In this document: positions 9,578-19,918 of the stretch, one piece after another
Position numbering within the stretch: position 1 is the stretch's first letter
Layout of the letters: each line of letters opens with the position of its first letter
Source: Paraburkholderia sprentiae WSM5005
Lineage (GTDB): Bacteria > Pseudomonadota > Gammaproteobacteria > Burkholderiales > Burkholderiaceae
NCBI RefSeq assembly: GCF_001865575.2
Contig: NZ_CP017561.2
Location: 2,852,001-2,916,000 of the forward strand
DNA length: 64,000 nt
Reading direction: 5' to 3'
Made by a program: the position numbers and the translations under genes
The notes under the pieces: generated by a model
What the model was told of the DNA's origin: nothing
Databases searched by the model: none
Seen by the model: the letters and a program-made list of their open reading frames with translations, nothing else

Positions 9578-9761
9578 AATCCTCGTATGCCCGATCTGCA
9601 AGGGCCCGCTCAGCTACGACCGCGCCGCGCAGGAGCTGATCTGCAACGCGGACAAGCTCGCCTATCCGATCCGCGACGGCATTCCCGTCATGCTCGTCGA
9701 CGAAGCACGGCAGACCGTCGAAGGCACCCCCGTCGATCTGAATCCCGGCTCGGTCGCCTGA
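9558..9761 (+). CDS. ycaR: Trm112/YcaR-family small protein
   Basis: The 67-residue protein starts with the family signature [17 protein letters not shown]; the CPIC pair and a later ICN cysteine resemble the reduced zinc site of Trm112-like proteins. In eukaryotes Trm112 activates methyltransferases; the bacterial role is unclear. The start is GTG 9558, with GGAGAAAG upstream, inside the end of lpxK. Translational coupling to lpxK is likely. Its place between lpxK and kdsB is conserved across many proteobacteria. Confidence 0.85.
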   Translation: MDARLLEILVCPICKGPLSYDRAAQELICNADKLAYPIRDGIPVMLVDEARQTVEGTPVDLNPGSVA

Positions 9762-9964
9762 CCCGCAGCGGCGCTGCAGCGTGAGGCGCCGCGTCGTCTG
9801 GCTCATGCGAGAACCACGGCGAGCTCCGATGTGAATGCCCGCCGCGCACGGACTGCGCAATCGATCCGCCGCCGTTTTCGCCGCTTCCGCTTATGTCCGA
9901 CTCTGCGTGCGCGCCGCGCGCGCAGCCTCTTCCCCCGCCTTGATCGCCGCTCGTCCTTGATCCG

Positions 9965-10759
9965 ATGACCCACACCGCCGCTCATCCGTTTATCGCCGTC
10001 GTACCCGCCCGCCTCGCGTCGACGCGTCTGCCCAGCAAGCCGCTCGCGGACATCGGCGGCAAGCCGATGGTCGTGCGCGTTGCGGAGCGCGCGCGCGAAT
10101 CAGGCGCGCAGCAGGTGCTGGTTGCGTCGGACGCGCAAGAAGTGCTCGACGCGGCGCACGAGCACGGCTTCGAAGCAGTGCTCACGCGCGCCAATCATCC
10201 GTCTGGCACGGACCGTCTCGCGGAGGTGGCAACGCGCTTTGGCTGGAGCGACGACACGATCGTCGTCAACGTGCAGGGCGACGAGCCGCTGATCGACCCA
10301 GCGCTCGTGCGCGGCGTCGCCGCGCATCTGGCGACGACGATCGACTGCGCGATCGCGACGGCCGCGCATCCGATCACCGATCCCGCCGACATATTCAATC
10401 CGAACGTCGTCAAGGTCGTGCCCGACGCGCGAGGCGTCGCGCTGTATTTCTCGCGCGCGCCGATCCCGTGGGCGCGCGACGCGTGGCAGCCGCATTGGCC
10501 CAACGTCGCGTCCATGCCCACGCCGCCCGCGCCTGCCGTGGTGTACCGGCACATCGGCCTGTACGCGTATCGCGCGAAATTCCTGCGCACGTACCCGACT
10601 CTCGCGATCTCGCCGATCGAGCAAGTGGAAGCGCTCGAACAGCTGCGCGCGATGTGGCATGGCGAGCGCATCGCCGTACTCGTCACACATGACGTGCCGT
10701 TGCCCGGCGTCGATACCCCTGCCGATCTCGCCCGCGTACGGGCTTTATTCGGGTCTTGA
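9965..10759 (+). CDS. kdsB: 3-deoxy-manno-octulosonate cytidylyltransferase
   Basis: The 264-residue cytoplasmic enzyme activates Kdo with CTP to CMP-Kdo for the LPS inner core. The N-terminal nucleotide-binding loop is [16 protein letters not shown] (about residues 12-27), followed by [13 protein letters not shown] and a late [12 protein letters not shown] motif, all standard for KdsB. It follows ycaR by about 200 bp of sequence in which I recognised no gene. The next gene, adk, has a possible promoter of its own. Confidence 0.95.
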   Translation: MTHTAAHPFIAVVPARLASTRLPSKPLADIGGKPMVVRVAERARESGAQQVLVASDAQEVLDAAHEHGFEAVLTRANHPSGTDRLAEVATRFGWSDDTIVVNVQGDEPLIDPALVRGVAAHLATTIDCAIATAAHPITDPADIFNPNVVKVVPDARGVALYFSRAPIPWARDAWQPHWPNVASMPTPPAPAVVYRHIGLYAYRAKFLRTYPTLAISPIEQVEALEQLRAMWHGERIAVLVTHDVPLPGVDTPADLARVRALFGS

Positions 10760-10772
10760 GCGCAGGAAGCCG

Positions 10773-10781
10773 TGGCATAAT
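10773..10781 (+). promoter_or_regulatory. adk: Possible extended -10 promoter for adk
   Basis: TGGCATAAT is an extended -10 element (TGN plus CATAAT) about 190 bases before the adk start and just after the kdsB stop. The best upstream TTGAGC (10756-10761) is only 14 bases away, so a -35 contact is doubtful. The call rests on the -10 alone. Confidence 0.35.
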
Positions 10782-10896
10782 CGAACGGTTATGCGCGCTT
10801 CCCCAGCGCAAGCGACACCCGGGTTGTCCCGGTCGCGCCGTTCATGTCTTGCAGCGCCGTCGTATTCGACGTGCAGCGCGAGCTAGCCAACGGTAG

Positions 10897-11637
<741 letters not shown>

Positions 11638-11678
11638 GCCGGATCGCTCTGAACGTCAGCGCTGGTTGCTTTTGACGA

Positions 11679-11707
11679 AAACCCGCCCAGTCGGCGGGTT
11701 TTTTTTT
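11679..11707 (+). terminator. Rho-independent terminator after adk
   Basis: A 9-bp stem AAACCCGCC/GGCGGGTTT with a 5-base loop is followed directly by a run of nine T residues overlapping the stem end. It lies about 40 bp after the adk stop. Confidence 0.93.
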
Positions 11708-11889
11708 GGCGGCGAGCAAGTCGAAGCGGCAACTGTGCAGATCGCTCGGAACGATGCGTTATTTTTTCCATAGCGCTGGCACGCCGCCGCCCTGCTTCGC
11801 TTTCCGCATCGCAGCACAGCCGCTACAATCAATCGTCGAAAAATGCTTCGATCGAGCCAGCACTGAACCACCGCAGCAAAGGAGAAGAC

Positions 11890-12648
11890 ATGGAGATTCG
11901 TGACAACGTGTTCCTGATCACCGGCGGTGCATCGGGCCTCGGCGCTGCCACTGCGCGCCTGCTCGCCGACAACGGCGGCAAGGTCGTGCTCGCCGACTTG
12001 AATCTGGACGCGGGCGAGGCGCTCGCGAAGGAACTCGGCGGCGTGTCCATCAAATGCGATGTGAGCCGCGAAGAGGACGCGCAACAGGCCGTCGAAGCGG
12101 CGACGAAGCTCGGCACGCTGCGCGGTCTCGTCAACTGCGCGGGCGTCGCGCCAGCCGCGAAGACCGTCGGCAAGGATGGTCCTCATTCGCTCGATCTGTT
12201 CACGCGCACGATCTCGATCAACCTGATCGGCACGTTCAACATGATCCGGCTCGCCGCAGCGCAGATGGCGAAGAACGCGCCGAACGCCAATGGCGAGCGT
12301 GGCGTCGTCATCAACACGGCATCGGTGGCGGCGTTCGACGGCCAGATCGGCCAGGCGGCCTACTCGGCGTCGAAGGGCGGCGTGGTCGGCATGACGCTGC
12401 CGATCGCGCGCGACCTCTCGCGCAACGCGATCCGAGTGATGACGATCGCCCCCGGCATCTTCGAAACGCCGATGCTGCTCGGCATGCCGCAGGAAGTGCA
12501 GGATGCGCTCGGCGCGATGGTGCCGTTCCCGCCGCGCCTGGGCAAACCGGCCGAATACGCGATGCTCGCCAAGCAGATCTTCGACAATCCGATGCTGAAC
12601 GGCGAGGTGATCCGGCTGGACGGCGGAATCCGTATGCAGCCGAAGTGA
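11890..12648 (+). CDS. SDR dehydrogenase, 3-hydroxyacyl-CoA dehydrogenase type II-like
   Basis: This 252-residue short-chain dehydrogenase has the NAD-binding [12 protein letters not shown] motif (about residues 13-24), an acidic VVLADLN that favours NAD, NCAG, and the catalytic YSASK. The long loop with [15 protein letters not shown] and the tail [15 protein letters not shown] resemble HSD10-type 3-hydroxyacyl-CoA dehydrogenases of fatty acid or branched-chain amino acid breakdown. That substrate is inferred from family likeness. ATG 11890 follows AAAGGAGA. The unit is monocistronic, with terminators on both sides. Confidence 0.82.
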   Translation: MEIRDNVFLITGGASGLGAATARLLADNGGKVVLADLNLDAGEALAKELGGVSIKCDVSREEDAQQAVEAATKLGTLRGLVNCAGVAPAAKTVGKDGPHSLDLFTRTISINLIGTFNMIRLAAAQMAKNAPNANGERGVVINTASVAAFDGQIGQAAYSASKGGVVGMTLPIARDLSRNAIRVMTIAPGIFETPMLLGMPQEVQDALGAMVPFPPRLGKPAEYAMLAKQIFDNPMLNGEVIRLDGGIRMQPK

Positions 12649-12662
12649 GGATCGCATCCGGT

Positions 12663-12709
12663 AAAAAAAACGCCTGCACATGTGTGTCATGTGCAGGCGT
12701 TTGCGTTTT
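12663..12709. terminator. Bidirectional terminator
   Basis: A 14-bp perfect stem (AACGCCTGCACATG at 12669-12682 with CATGTGCAGGCGTT at 12688-12701) has a TGTGT loop, an A run on its left and T-rich sequence on its right. It separates the convergent SDR and SirB1-family genes. Confidence 0.9.
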
Positions 12710-12732
12710 ATACAGCGTGTCAATGCGCGTCG

Positions 12733-13575
12733 CTACTCGCCGCTATCGTGCCGCGTGCGCTGCCGCAATTCATGCAGCTGCGACTCGACCACGGTGGCGT
12801 CTTCCGCATCAGGGCGATCGCCGAGATAATTTTCCAGATCCTCGAGCGCGGGCCGCAGATAATCGAGCCGCGCATAGGCGAAGCCGCGATCGCGCACTTC
12901 CTCGATATTGTCCGGCAGCAAAATGACGAGCCGTTGCTGCACAGCCAAGAGACGCTGCCAGCGCTCAGTCTGCAGATAGATCGCCTTCAGGTTGCGCAAC
13001 ATCCGCGCGACGATCTCGCGACGCGTGGCCGGTTGCAACAGCATGCGCAGCGCGCGCCCGACCGAATCCCCAGCGGACGCGACGTACGGCTCGAGCATCT
13101 CGACCATTTGTGCTTCGGACAGCGAATGACCGGTGGTTGGATCGAGCATCACGTCACCGTCGGGGGTCGTCACGCGCAGCAGGAAGTGGCCAGGAAACGA
13201 CACCCCGCGCACCGGAACGCCGAATTGCTCAGCAATCTCCAGATAGAGCACCGCGAGCGAAATTGGAATACCGCGGCGGCGTTTGAGTACGACGTTCAGA
13301 TGACTGTTGTCGGGGTCGTAGTAATCGTTCAGATTGCTCGCGAAACCGAGCTCGCGGAAAAAGAAACGATTCAGGATGCCGACCTTCTGACGGATGTCGG
13401 CATCGTCGGGCATGCGGCGCCGCAGCCGCAGTACCAACTCGTCGATTTCGGCGAGCACCGACTGCAGATCGAGGTCGGGATAAGCGTCCTGCGCGATCGA
13501 GAGCGCCGTCTCGGTCAGCGGCAGACTCTCGTCTTCGGCGACGAGCGTACTGAAATAATCGAGAACCCGCGACAT
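12733..13575 (-). CDS. SirB1-family protein (transglutaminase-like plus TPR)
   Basis: The 280-residue protein has an N-terminal transglutaminase-like SirB1 domain (about residues 30-170, including LNRFFFRELGF, RRGIPISLAVLY and SFPGHFLLR) followed by a tetratricopeptide-like C-terminus (about 185-260). The family's biochemical role is unsettled; it is very widely conserved next to murJ or prmC. ATG 13575 gives the family N-terminus. The gene lies 5 bp after the murJ stop, so the two are probably cotranscribed. Confidence 0.85.
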   Translation of the reverse strand: MSRVLDYFSTLVAEDESLPLTETALSIAQDAYPDLDLQSVLAEIDELVLRLRRRMPDDADIRQKVGILNRFFFRELGFASNLNDYYDPDNSHLNVVLKRRRGIPISLAVLYLEIAEQFGVPVRGVSFPGHFLLRVTTPDGDVMLDPTTGHSLSEAQMVEMLEPYVASAGDSVGRALRMLLQPATRREIVARMLRNLKAIYLQTERWQRLLAVQQRLVILLPDNIEEVRDRGFAYARLDYLRPALEDLENYLGDRPDAEDATVVESQLHELRQRTRHDSGE

Positions 13576-13580
13576 GGTGA

Positions 13581-15131
13581 TCACTTCACTCGCCTTCTGA
13601 AATACGCGTACTTGAAGCCCATCAGCCAAAGCATACCGAAATATAGCGCGGCGAACAGAACGAGGCACGCAGCAAGCAATACGATGCGGCTGACCGGCTG
13701 GCTATGCATGCCGATCCAGTCGAAGCTGATCGCGAGCCAACGCATCACGCCGGCGAGCACGAGGCACGCGCCGAGCAACTGCACGAAAAACTTGACCCAG
13801 CCGTGCGACGGCATATAGATGCCGCGTTTGCGCAGACCAATGAATAGCAGCAACGCGTTGACGCAAGCGCCGAGCCCGACGCTCAGCGTTAGACCCGCAT
13901 GCGCGAACACCGGCACGAACGCGAAGTTGCTGAGCTGAGTGACGACCAGCACGCCGATGCCGATCTTCACCGGCGTCTTGATGTCCTGCTTCGCATAGAA
14001 GCCCGGCGCGAGAATTTTGATCAGGATCAGGCCGATCAGGCCGACGCCGTAGGCGGCGAGCGCGCGGCTCACCATCACGACCGACATGCCGTCGAATTTG
14101 CCGTAGTTGAACAGCACAGCCGTCAACGGCTGCGCGAAAAAGAACAGTGCGATCGCGCTTGGCGCGGCGAGCAGGAATGTGACACGCAGCCCCCAGTCGA
14201 GCAGCGACGAATACTCGTGAGAATCGGCATCGACGTGCGCCTTCGACAGGCTCGGCAGCAAGATCGTGCCGAGCGCGACGCCGAGCAGCGCGGTCGGAAA
14301 TTCCATCAACCGGTCGGCGTAGTTGATCCACGACACCGCGCCAGGGCCGATGTGCGATGCGATGTTGGTGTTGATGATCAGGCTGATCTGCGCGACCGAT
14401 ACCGCGAACATTGCGGGCACCATCTTCGCGAGCACCCGCTTTACGCCGCGATGCGCCAGCGCGCGCAGCGGGTTCAGGCCGATGCGCGGCACCATGTCGA
14501 TCTTTTTGAGGCCCGGCAACTGCACGATGAATTGCAGCACGCCACCGACGATCACCGCCCAGGCGAGTGCATAGACCGGCGTTTGCAGGCGCGGCGCGAG
14601 AAATACTGCCGAGACGATGAACGCGACGTTCAGCAGCACCGGCGCGAACGCGGGCAGAGAAAAGTTCTTGTACGTATTCAGCACACCCGACGCCAGCGAC
14701 GTCAGCGAGATGAAAATGATGTACGGGAACATGATGCGTGTCATCGCGACCGCGAGCTGGTACGCGTGCCCTTCGTGCGCGAGGCCCGACGCGACGACGA
14801 ACACGACGCCCGACGCCCCCATCACACCGATCAGCGACAGCACGGCGAGCGCCCACGCAAGCACGGTCGAGGTCGCGTCGACGAGCGCCTTGGTGGCGTC
14901 GTGGCCTTGCTGGTTCTTGAACTCGGCGAGAATCGGAACGAAGGCTTGCGAGAACGCGCCCTCGGCGGAAATGCGGCGCAGCAGGTTCGGAATGCGAAAG
15001 GCGACGTAAAAAGCGTCGGTGTATTGACTGGCGCCGAACGCACGGGCGATCAACGTTTCACGGGCCAGTCCGGTCACGCGCGACAGCAGCGTGAAGCCGC
15101 TGACCGTCAGCAGGGCTCGGAAGAGATTCAT
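13581..15131 (-). CDS. murJ: Lipid II flippase
   Basis: The 516-residue polytopic membrane protein of the MOP superfamily (MviN/MurJ) moves lipid II across the inner membrane for peptidoglycan synthesis. The family N-terminus is clear (FRALLTVSGFTLLSRVTGLARE, and FGASQYTDAFYVAFRIPNLLRR), and about 14 hydrophobic segments are visible. It is transcribed with the SirB1 gene and diverges from rpsT. A very long open frame on the opposite strand is a composition shadow. Confidence 0.95.
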   Translation of the reverse strand: MNLFRALLTVSGFTLLSRVTGLARETLIARAFGASQYTDAFYVAFRIPNLLRRISAEGAFSQAFVPILAEFKNQQGHDATKALVDATSTVLAWALAVLSLIGVMGASGVVFVVASGLAHEGHAYQLAVAMTRIMFPYIIFISLTSLASGVLNTYKNFSLPAFAPVLLNVAFIVSAVFLAPRLQTPVYALAWAVIVGGVLQFIVQLPGLKKIDMVPRIGLNPLRALAHRGVKRVLAKMVPAMFAVSVAQISLIINTNIASHIGPGAVSWINYADRLMEFPTALLGVALGTILLPSLSKAHVDADSHEYSSLLDWGLRVTFLLAAPSAIALFFFAQPLTAVLFNYGKFDGMSVVMVSRALAAYGVGLIGLILIKILAPGFYAKQDIKTPVKIGIGVLVVTQLSNFAFVPVFAHAGLTLSVGLGACVNALLLFIGLRKRGIYMPSHGWVKFFVQLLGACLVLAGVMRWLAISFDWIGMHSQPVSRIVLLAACLVLFAALYFGMLWLMGFKYAYFRRRVK

Positions 15132-15645
15132 GGGGCGCTTATTATAAGGGTCCCGCTAATGCGGGCGACGAGCCGGAACGCGATTCCGACCGATTTGCCA
15201 CCCGGACGTTCGCCCCGATCGGCTGGAAAGCACGATTATTTATGATTTTTTCGACGTTCGACGTTCCAGGCACCGCTCGTACCTGCGAACGGCGCCTTGC
15301 GCGAGAACTAGCGCATAGCGCGACCGTGACGCCAGACCGGTCACTGTGGCGCCTTCGCGCGTTTTTCGTTGTCACGTGTCTGATTTTGTTGCTATAATCG
15401 TCGGTTTCGAAGCTTGCTCAGTTTTCGAACGGTCTTCGGATGGGATTCTCGGGTTGGCGCAGCGCCGCCCGTCAATGTATCCGGATGCCATGAAAACATG
15501 GGCCCGCCTTCGCGTAGTCCGATCGATTTTTTCGACACATTTACGCCCTTGGGCAATCGCTTCCAAGGGTTCGGATCGAGAAGCAGCGCCTCGCCTCATC
15601 ATTGAAGGCCGGGTACTGGAAACAGGAACAGGATAAGGAACCGTC
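15132..15645. other. Divergent intergenic region murJ/rpsT with long rpsT leader
   Basis: This 514-bp gap holds a good sigma-70 promoter for rpsT at 15369-15398 and then about 240 bp of leader. I found no protein-coding frame with a ribosome-binding site. In E. coli S20 represses its own translation, so such a leader could take part in control; no specific fold is asserted. Confidence 0.55.
15369..15398 (+). promoter_or_regulatory. rpsT: Sigma-70 promoter of rpsT
   Basis: The -35 box TTGTCA (15369-15374) and a perfect -10 box TATAAT (15393-15398) are 18 bases apart. Transcription would start near 15405, about 240 bases before the rpsT start codon. Confidence 0.75.
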
Positions 15646-15924
15646 ATGGCTAACTCCGCACAAGCACGCAAGCGCGCCCGCCAGGCCGCGAAGGCAAACT
15701 CGCACAACTCGGCACTGCGCTCGAAGTTCCGCACGGCTATCAAGGCTGTCCGCAAGGCAATCGACGCAGGCGACCACGCTAAGGCCGCCGAAATCTTCAA
15801 GGCATCGTCGAAGACCATCGACATCATCGCCGACAAGAACATCGTTCACAAGAACAAGGCCGCTCGCAACAAGAGCCGCCTCGCTGCAGCCGTCAAGGGT
15901 CTGCAAGCGCCCGCAGCGCAGTAA
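15646..15924 (+). CDS. rpsT: 30S ribosomal protein S20
   Basis: The 92-residue basic protein binds 16S rRNA early in 30S assembly. The N-terminus ([21 protein letters not shown]) and [12 protein letters not shown] near the end are diagnostic. A GGATAAGGAACCGTC ribosome-binding region precedes ATG 15646. It is monocistronic, with its own promoter and terminator. Confidence 0.97.
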   Translation: MANSAQARKRARQAAKANSHNSALRSKFRTAIKAVRKAIDAGDHAKAAEIFKASSKTIDIIADKNIVHKNKAARNKSRLAAAVKGLQAPAAQ

Positions 15925-15973
15925 TTCCGGTCGGCCCGTTTCGGCGGGCTACCTCCTGTTTCCGCTGCACGAG

Positions 15974-15997
15974 AAGCCCGCTTTGGCGGGCTTTTTT
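15974..15997 (+). terminator. rpsT: Rho-independent terminator of rpsT
   Basis: An 8-bp stem AAGCCCGC/GCGGGCTT with a 4-base loop runs into a series of T residues. It lies 50 bp after the rpsT stop. Confidence 0.9.
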
Positions 15998-16044
15998 GTT
16001 TGCGCCGGAGTTTCTGCCGGATCGTTTCTGCCGGATTGCCTGCC

Positions 16045-16081
16045 ACAAAAAAACCCGCAGCTTGCGGGTTTTTGTTTTTTT
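16045..16081. terminator. Second, bidirectional terminator
   Basis: A 9-bp stem AAACCCGCA/TGCGGGTTT with a 3-base loop has A-rich sequence on the left and T-rich sequence on the right. It can end both rpsT read-through and the convergent DUF3579 gene. Confidence 0.85.
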
Positions 16082-16107
16082 GGATTTGCCGATCCGGTCG
16101 GCTTGCG

Positions 16108-16455
16108 TCAGATCACGTGCCGTTTGGCTTGGGGCGCAGGCGCCTGCTCGAGTTCCAGCTCGCACGCCTCGGTGACGAGGAGGTCGTTGTCTTTCGCGAA
16201 GTTCATCACGAAATCGAAGGCCATGGGCTCGATGTCACGCAGCCGCGAATCGAGAATCACGCATTTGAGGTCGCCGATCATGGTCGGCCGTACGTACAGC
16301 GAGTACTGCATGTAGGCGTTCGGCCCCTTCCTCACGCCGGGCCCGAACGACGACATCACGCCCGCGAGCCGCTCCGACCAGTCGCTCGGCCGAAACCTTT
16401 TTCCGGTCGACGTAATGCCCTGAATGAAATATTCGATTGGAGCTTCTTCGGCCAT
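16108..16455 (-). CDS. DUF3579 protein
   Basis: The 115-residue protein matches the DUF3579 family I know from betaproteobacteria, beginning EEAPIEYFIQGITSTGKRFRP with a central YSLYVRPTM segment. It has no signal peptide or membrane helix. ATG 16455 starts the conserved region; the upstream extension has no family likeness. The ribosome-binding site (AGGTATTCCTAC) is weak. The function is unknown; its position beside argF is conserved. Confidence 0.8.
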   Translation of the reverse strand: MAEEAPIEYFIQGITSTGKRFRPSDWSERLAGVMSSFGPGVRKGPNAYMQYSLYVRPTMIGDLKCVILDSRLRDIEPMAFDFVMNFAKDNDLLVTEACELELEQAPAPQAKRHVI

Positions 16456-16960
16456 GTAGGAATACCTGTGTGACTGCCCAGCGGAATGACGGCCAACCGG
16501 CGACGCAAGTTGTACGCGCGAATTCACCGCAAGCGGCATACACGGCAAGCGCTTGCAGCCACCTGCTACGTGCGGGAGACCTGGCGCTAACGCAACACTG
16601 ACGAACCGCACCACGAAACCGCTGCGGCGAACCGGCTGAACCGCTCTTGCGCCTGTCATGACGGCCACGCTGTGAGGGGCTTTCCGCGCCGCGCGAGCCG
16701 GCTTCCTTCATGCGAAACGGTGGCCTGCTGGGGCTTTGGGATAACCCGCAGATTATAGCGCAGCGGACCCTTTTCCGCACTGCACACAAGCGCCCTCCGA
16801 CGACCGCCAGACGGCCGATGCGACGCTTTCGGACAGCTTGCGCCGCCTTCCGGCCGACTCGTCAAACGGGGCGAAATCCTTTATGCTGCATTGACTTACC
16901 ACCAAATCGACGGCGGCGCGGTCCGGCAACCCTGCCGGGTGAAACCGCCGTATTTGTTTC
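16456..16960. other. Divergent intergenic region DUF3579/argF
   Basis: This 505-bp stretch has no recognisable gene. Close to argF it contains a hairpin (16918-16948, CCGGCA-ACCC-TGCCGG with flanking GCGGT/ACCGC) in the expected 5' leader. argF itself lacks an obvious Shine-Dalgarno. A weak -10-like TATGCT occurs near 16882. Confidence 0.4.
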
Positions 16961-17890
16961 ATGACCGCCAAGAAAATTCGCCACTACCTGCAGTTCAAGG
17001 ATTTCTCGCTGGAAGACTACGAGTACGTGCTGGAACGCGCGCGCATCCTGAAACGCAAATTCAAGAACTACGAGACTTACCATCCGCTGCATGACCGCAC
17101 GCTGGCGATGATCTTCGAAAAAAATTCGACGCGCACGCGCCTGTCGTTCGAAGCCGGCATCTTCCAGCTCGGCGGTCACGCCGTGTTCATGAGCACGCGC
17201 GACACGCAGCTCGGCCGCGGGGAGCCGATCGAAGACGCCGCTCAGGTCATCTCGCGCATGGTCGACATCATCATGATCCGCACGTTCGGCCAGGACATCA
17301 TCCAGCGCTTCGCCGAAAATTCGCGCGTGCCGGTGATCAACGGGCTCACGAACGAATACCACCCGTGTCAGGTGCTCGCGGACATCTTCACCTACTTCGA
17401 GCATCGCGGTCCAATCCGCGACAGGACGGTCGCGTGGGTCGGCGACGCCAACAACATGCTGTACACGTGGATCGAAGCCGCGCAGATTCTAGGCTTCAAG
17501 CTGCGCCTGTCCACGCCGCCTGGCTACAAGCTCGACCGCGCGCTCGTCGCGGCAGAAAGCGCACCGTTCTATGAGGAATTCGACGACCCGAACGAAGCTT
17601 GCGCGGGCGCGGACCTCGTCACCACCGACGTATGGACCAGCATGGGCTTCGAGGCCGAGAACGAAGCGCGCAAGAAGGCTTTCGCGGACTGGTGCGTCGA
17701 CGCCGACATGATGGCGCGCGCGAATCCCGACGCACTCTTCATGCACTGCCTGCCCGCGCATCGCGGCGAGGAAGTCAGCGCGGAAGTGATCGACGGCCCC
17801 CAGAGCGTCGTGTGGGACGAGGCGGAGAACCGTCTGCACGTGCAGAAGGCGTTGATGGAATACCTGCTGCTGGGCAAGCTCAATCACTGA
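16961..17890 (+). CDS. argF: Ornithine carbamoyltransferase
   Basis: The 309-residue cytoplasmic enzyme makes citrulline from ornithine and carbamoyl phosphate in arginine synthesis. The carbamoyl-phosphate loop STRTRLSFE (about residues 48-56), the HPCQVLAD motif and the HCLPAHRG motif holding the ornithine-site cysteine are all present. It is a single gene closed by the terminator at 17930-17967. Confidence 0.96.
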   Translation: MTAKKIRHYLQFKDFSLEDYEYVLERARILKRKFKNYETYHPLHDRTLAMIFEKNSTRTRLSFEAGIFQLGGHAVFMSTRDTQLGRGEPIEDAAQVISRMVDIIMIRTFGQDIIQRFAENSRVPVINGLTNEYHPCQVLADIFTYFEHRGPIRDRTVAWVGDANNMLYTWIEAAQILGFKLRLSTPPGYKLDRALVAAESAPFYEEFDDPNEACAGADLVTTDVWTSMGFEAENEARKKAFADWCVDADMMARANPDALFMHCLPAHRGEEVSAEVIDGPQSVVWDEAENRLHVQKALMEYLLLGKLNH

Positions 17891-17929
17891 GCGAGCCGCT
17901 CGCCCGGACACCCGCGGCAACCGCACTCG

Positions 17930-17967
17930 AAAAAAGGCGCCGCGAGGAAACTTCCGGCGCCTTTTTG
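17930..17967. terminator. Bidirectional terminator between argF and murB
   Basis: An 11-bp stem AAAAAGGCGCC (17931-17941) / GGCGCCTTTTT (17956-17966) with a 14-base loop supplies A-rich and T-rich sides for termination of both convergent genes. Confidence 0.85.
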
Positions 17968-18024
17968 CATTGTGGACGGCGAAGCTTCGCGAGGAGACTC
18001 AGCGTGAAAAAAGCAAACGGCCGC

Positions 18025-19107
18025 TCACAGGCAAACCGGCTCCGCCTCCAATTCCACGCCGAATCGCTCGAACACGTCGCGCTGGATCGCCCGCGCCAGC
18101 GCCAACAGGTCCGAGCCGCTCGCGCCACCGCGATTCACCAGCACCAGCGCCTGGCGCTCATGCACAGCCGCCGCGCCCATCGCGCGGCCCTTCCAGCCGC
18201 ATTGGTCGATCAGCCAGCCGGCCGCCAGCTTCACCCGGCCGTCCGCTTGCGCATACGACACGATATCCGGCTCGCGGCGCTTGAGCGCCTCGAACTGCAC
18301 GGCGTCGATCACGGGATTCTTGAAGAAGCTTCCGGCGTTGCCCAGTTCGCGCGGATCGGGCAGCTTGGCGCGCCGCACGGCGACGACCGCATCGAAAATG
18401 GCCTGCGCGGTCGGCTGCATCGCCGGCTCATCGGCTTCCACGGTGGCGGCCGCATGACCGCGCGCCGCCAGCTCGCGCGCGAGATCGGCGTAGCCCGCGC
18501 GCGGCTGCCACGCCTTGGGCAACCGGAACGTCACCGACGTGATCGCGAAGCGCTCGCGCCCTTCCCGCTTGAAAAAGCTGTCGCGATAGCCGAACCGGCA
18601 CGCAGCGGCGTCGAGCTCGATCACCTTGCCGGTCGCGAGCTCGATCGCCCGCAGCGACGCGAAGCGTTCGCACAATTCGAGCCCGTACGCGCCGATGTTC
18701 TGGATCGGCGCCGCACCGACCGTGCCAGGAATCAGCGCGAGATTCTCCAGGCCGGGCATGCGCTGCGCCAACGTCCACGCGACGAACTCGTGCCACGGCT
18801 CGCCGCCGGCGGCCTCGACATACCATGCGTGCTGATCCTCGCGCACCACACGGCGGCCGCGCAGCGCCATCAGCAGCATGAGCCCGGCGAAGTCGCCGCT
18901 CAGCACGACGTTGCTACCACCGCCGAGCACGAGGCGCGGCAGGCCCGCGACGCGCGGATCGCGCACCGCGGCGAGCACTTGCTCCTCACGCTCGATCAGG
19001 CACGCGAACTGCGCGCGCACGTCGAAGCCGAAGGTGTTGTGAGTCTTCAGCGGATAGCCGGCAATGAGGGACGCGACAGTGGAAGCGGCAAGAGCGGATC
19101 GGGACAT
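18025..19107 (-). CDS. murB: UDP-N-acetylenolpyruvoylglucosamine reductase
   Basis: The 360-residue FAD enzyme reduces UDP-GlcNAc-enolpyruvate to UDP-MurNAc in peptidoglycan synthesis. FAD-site motifs [12 protein letters not shown] and [19 protein letters not shown] are clear, as are the catalytic region GYRDSFFK and the late [14 protein letters not shown] 19107 gives a normal MurB start (NTFGFDVRA follows at about residue 25); the longer frame upstream is not family-like. It diverges from yajQ. Confidence 0.95.
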   Translation of the reverse strand: MSRSALAASTVASLIAGYPLKTHNTFGFDVRAQFACLIEREEQVLAAVRDPRVAGLPRLVLGGGSNVVLSGDFAGLMLLMALRGRRVVREDQHAWYVEAAGGEPWHEFVAWTLAQRMPGLENLALIPGTVGAAPIQNIGAYGLELCERFASLRAIELATGKVIELDAAACRFGYRDSFFKREGRERFAITSVTFRLPKAWQPRAGYADLARELAARGHAAATVEADEPAMQPTAQAIFDAVVAVRRAKLPDPRELGNAGSFFKNPVIDAVQFEALKRREPDIVSYAQADGRVKLAAGWLIDQCGWKGRAMGAAAVHERQALVLVNRGGASGSDLLALARAIQRDVFERFGVELEAEPVCL

Positions 19108-19348
19108 CGGAATGGCAACAGGGCAACGACGCGAAGCGACGAAAAGCAACGAAAACGACCAATGGCGCGTACGGCGACTGCAACGACGCCGCCCGACGCC
19201 GGATCGCCCGCCGTCACGACGCAGCGCGGCGGCCTTGGGCAAAAGAGAGCGGCGTCGGTAAAATGACGTCCGGTCCGTGATTATAGCGAGTGCCTCGCGC
19301 GCAGCCGACCGGCCGCGTCGCGCACTGCCGCACTATTGGGAGAATGCA

Positions 19349-19834
19349 ATGCCATCGTTTGACGTCGTCTGCGAAGCGAACATGATCGAAGTGAAGAACG
19401 CGATCGAACAGTCCAACAAGGAAATTTCCACGCGTTTCGACTTCAAGGGGTCCGACGCGCGCGTCGAACACAAGGAAAACGACATCACCGCATACGCCGA
19501 CGACGACTTCAAGCTCGGTCAGGTGAAGGACGTGCTGCTGTCGAAAATGGCCAAGCGCAACGTCGATGTGCGCTTCCTCGACTACGGCAAGATCGAGAAG
19601 ATCGGCGGCGACAAGGTCAAGCAGGTCATCAAGATCAAGAAGGGCGTGTCGGGCGATCTGTCGAAGAAAATCGTGCGTCTCGTGAAGGACAGCAAGATCA
19701 AGGTACAGGCGAGCATTCAGGGCGATGCGGTGCGCATCACCGGTGGCAAGCGGGACGATCTGCAAAGCGTGATCGCTATGCTGCGCAAGGACGTGACCGA
19801 CACGCCGCTCGACTTCAACAACTTCCGCGACTAA
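19349..19834 (+). CDS. yajQ: YajQ-family nucleotide-binding protein
   Basis: The 161-residue protein starts [11 protein letters not shown] and has [14 protein letters not shown] and [25 protein letters not shown] split over two ferredoxin-like folds, typical of YajQ. Homologues bind cyclic di-GMP and can act as transcriptional co-regulators. ATG 19349 is chosen because GGGAG lies 6 bases upstream. It is convergent with plsY. Confidence 0.92.
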   Translation: MPSFDVVCEANMIEVKNAIEQSNKEISTRFDFKGSDARVEHKENDITAYADDDFKLGQVKDVLLSKMAKRNVDVRFLDYGKIEKIGGDKVKQVIKIKKGVSGDLSKKIVRLVKDSKIKVQASIQGDAVRITGGKRDDLQSVIAMLRKDVTDTPLDFNNFRD

Positions 19835-19918
19835 GCGGCACGGCGCGCGAAACTTGCAACGAACCTCGCGCAAAACCGGAAGCGCTTCGCCTCAGCGGGT
19901 AATGCGGCCCAGCCCACT

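Noticed and set aside
13899..15245. Very long open frame on the plus strand opposite murJ
   Set aside because: It is rich in Arg, His and Gln, has no ribosome-binding site and mirrors murJ codon positions; GC-rich third positions create such antisense frames throughout the window.
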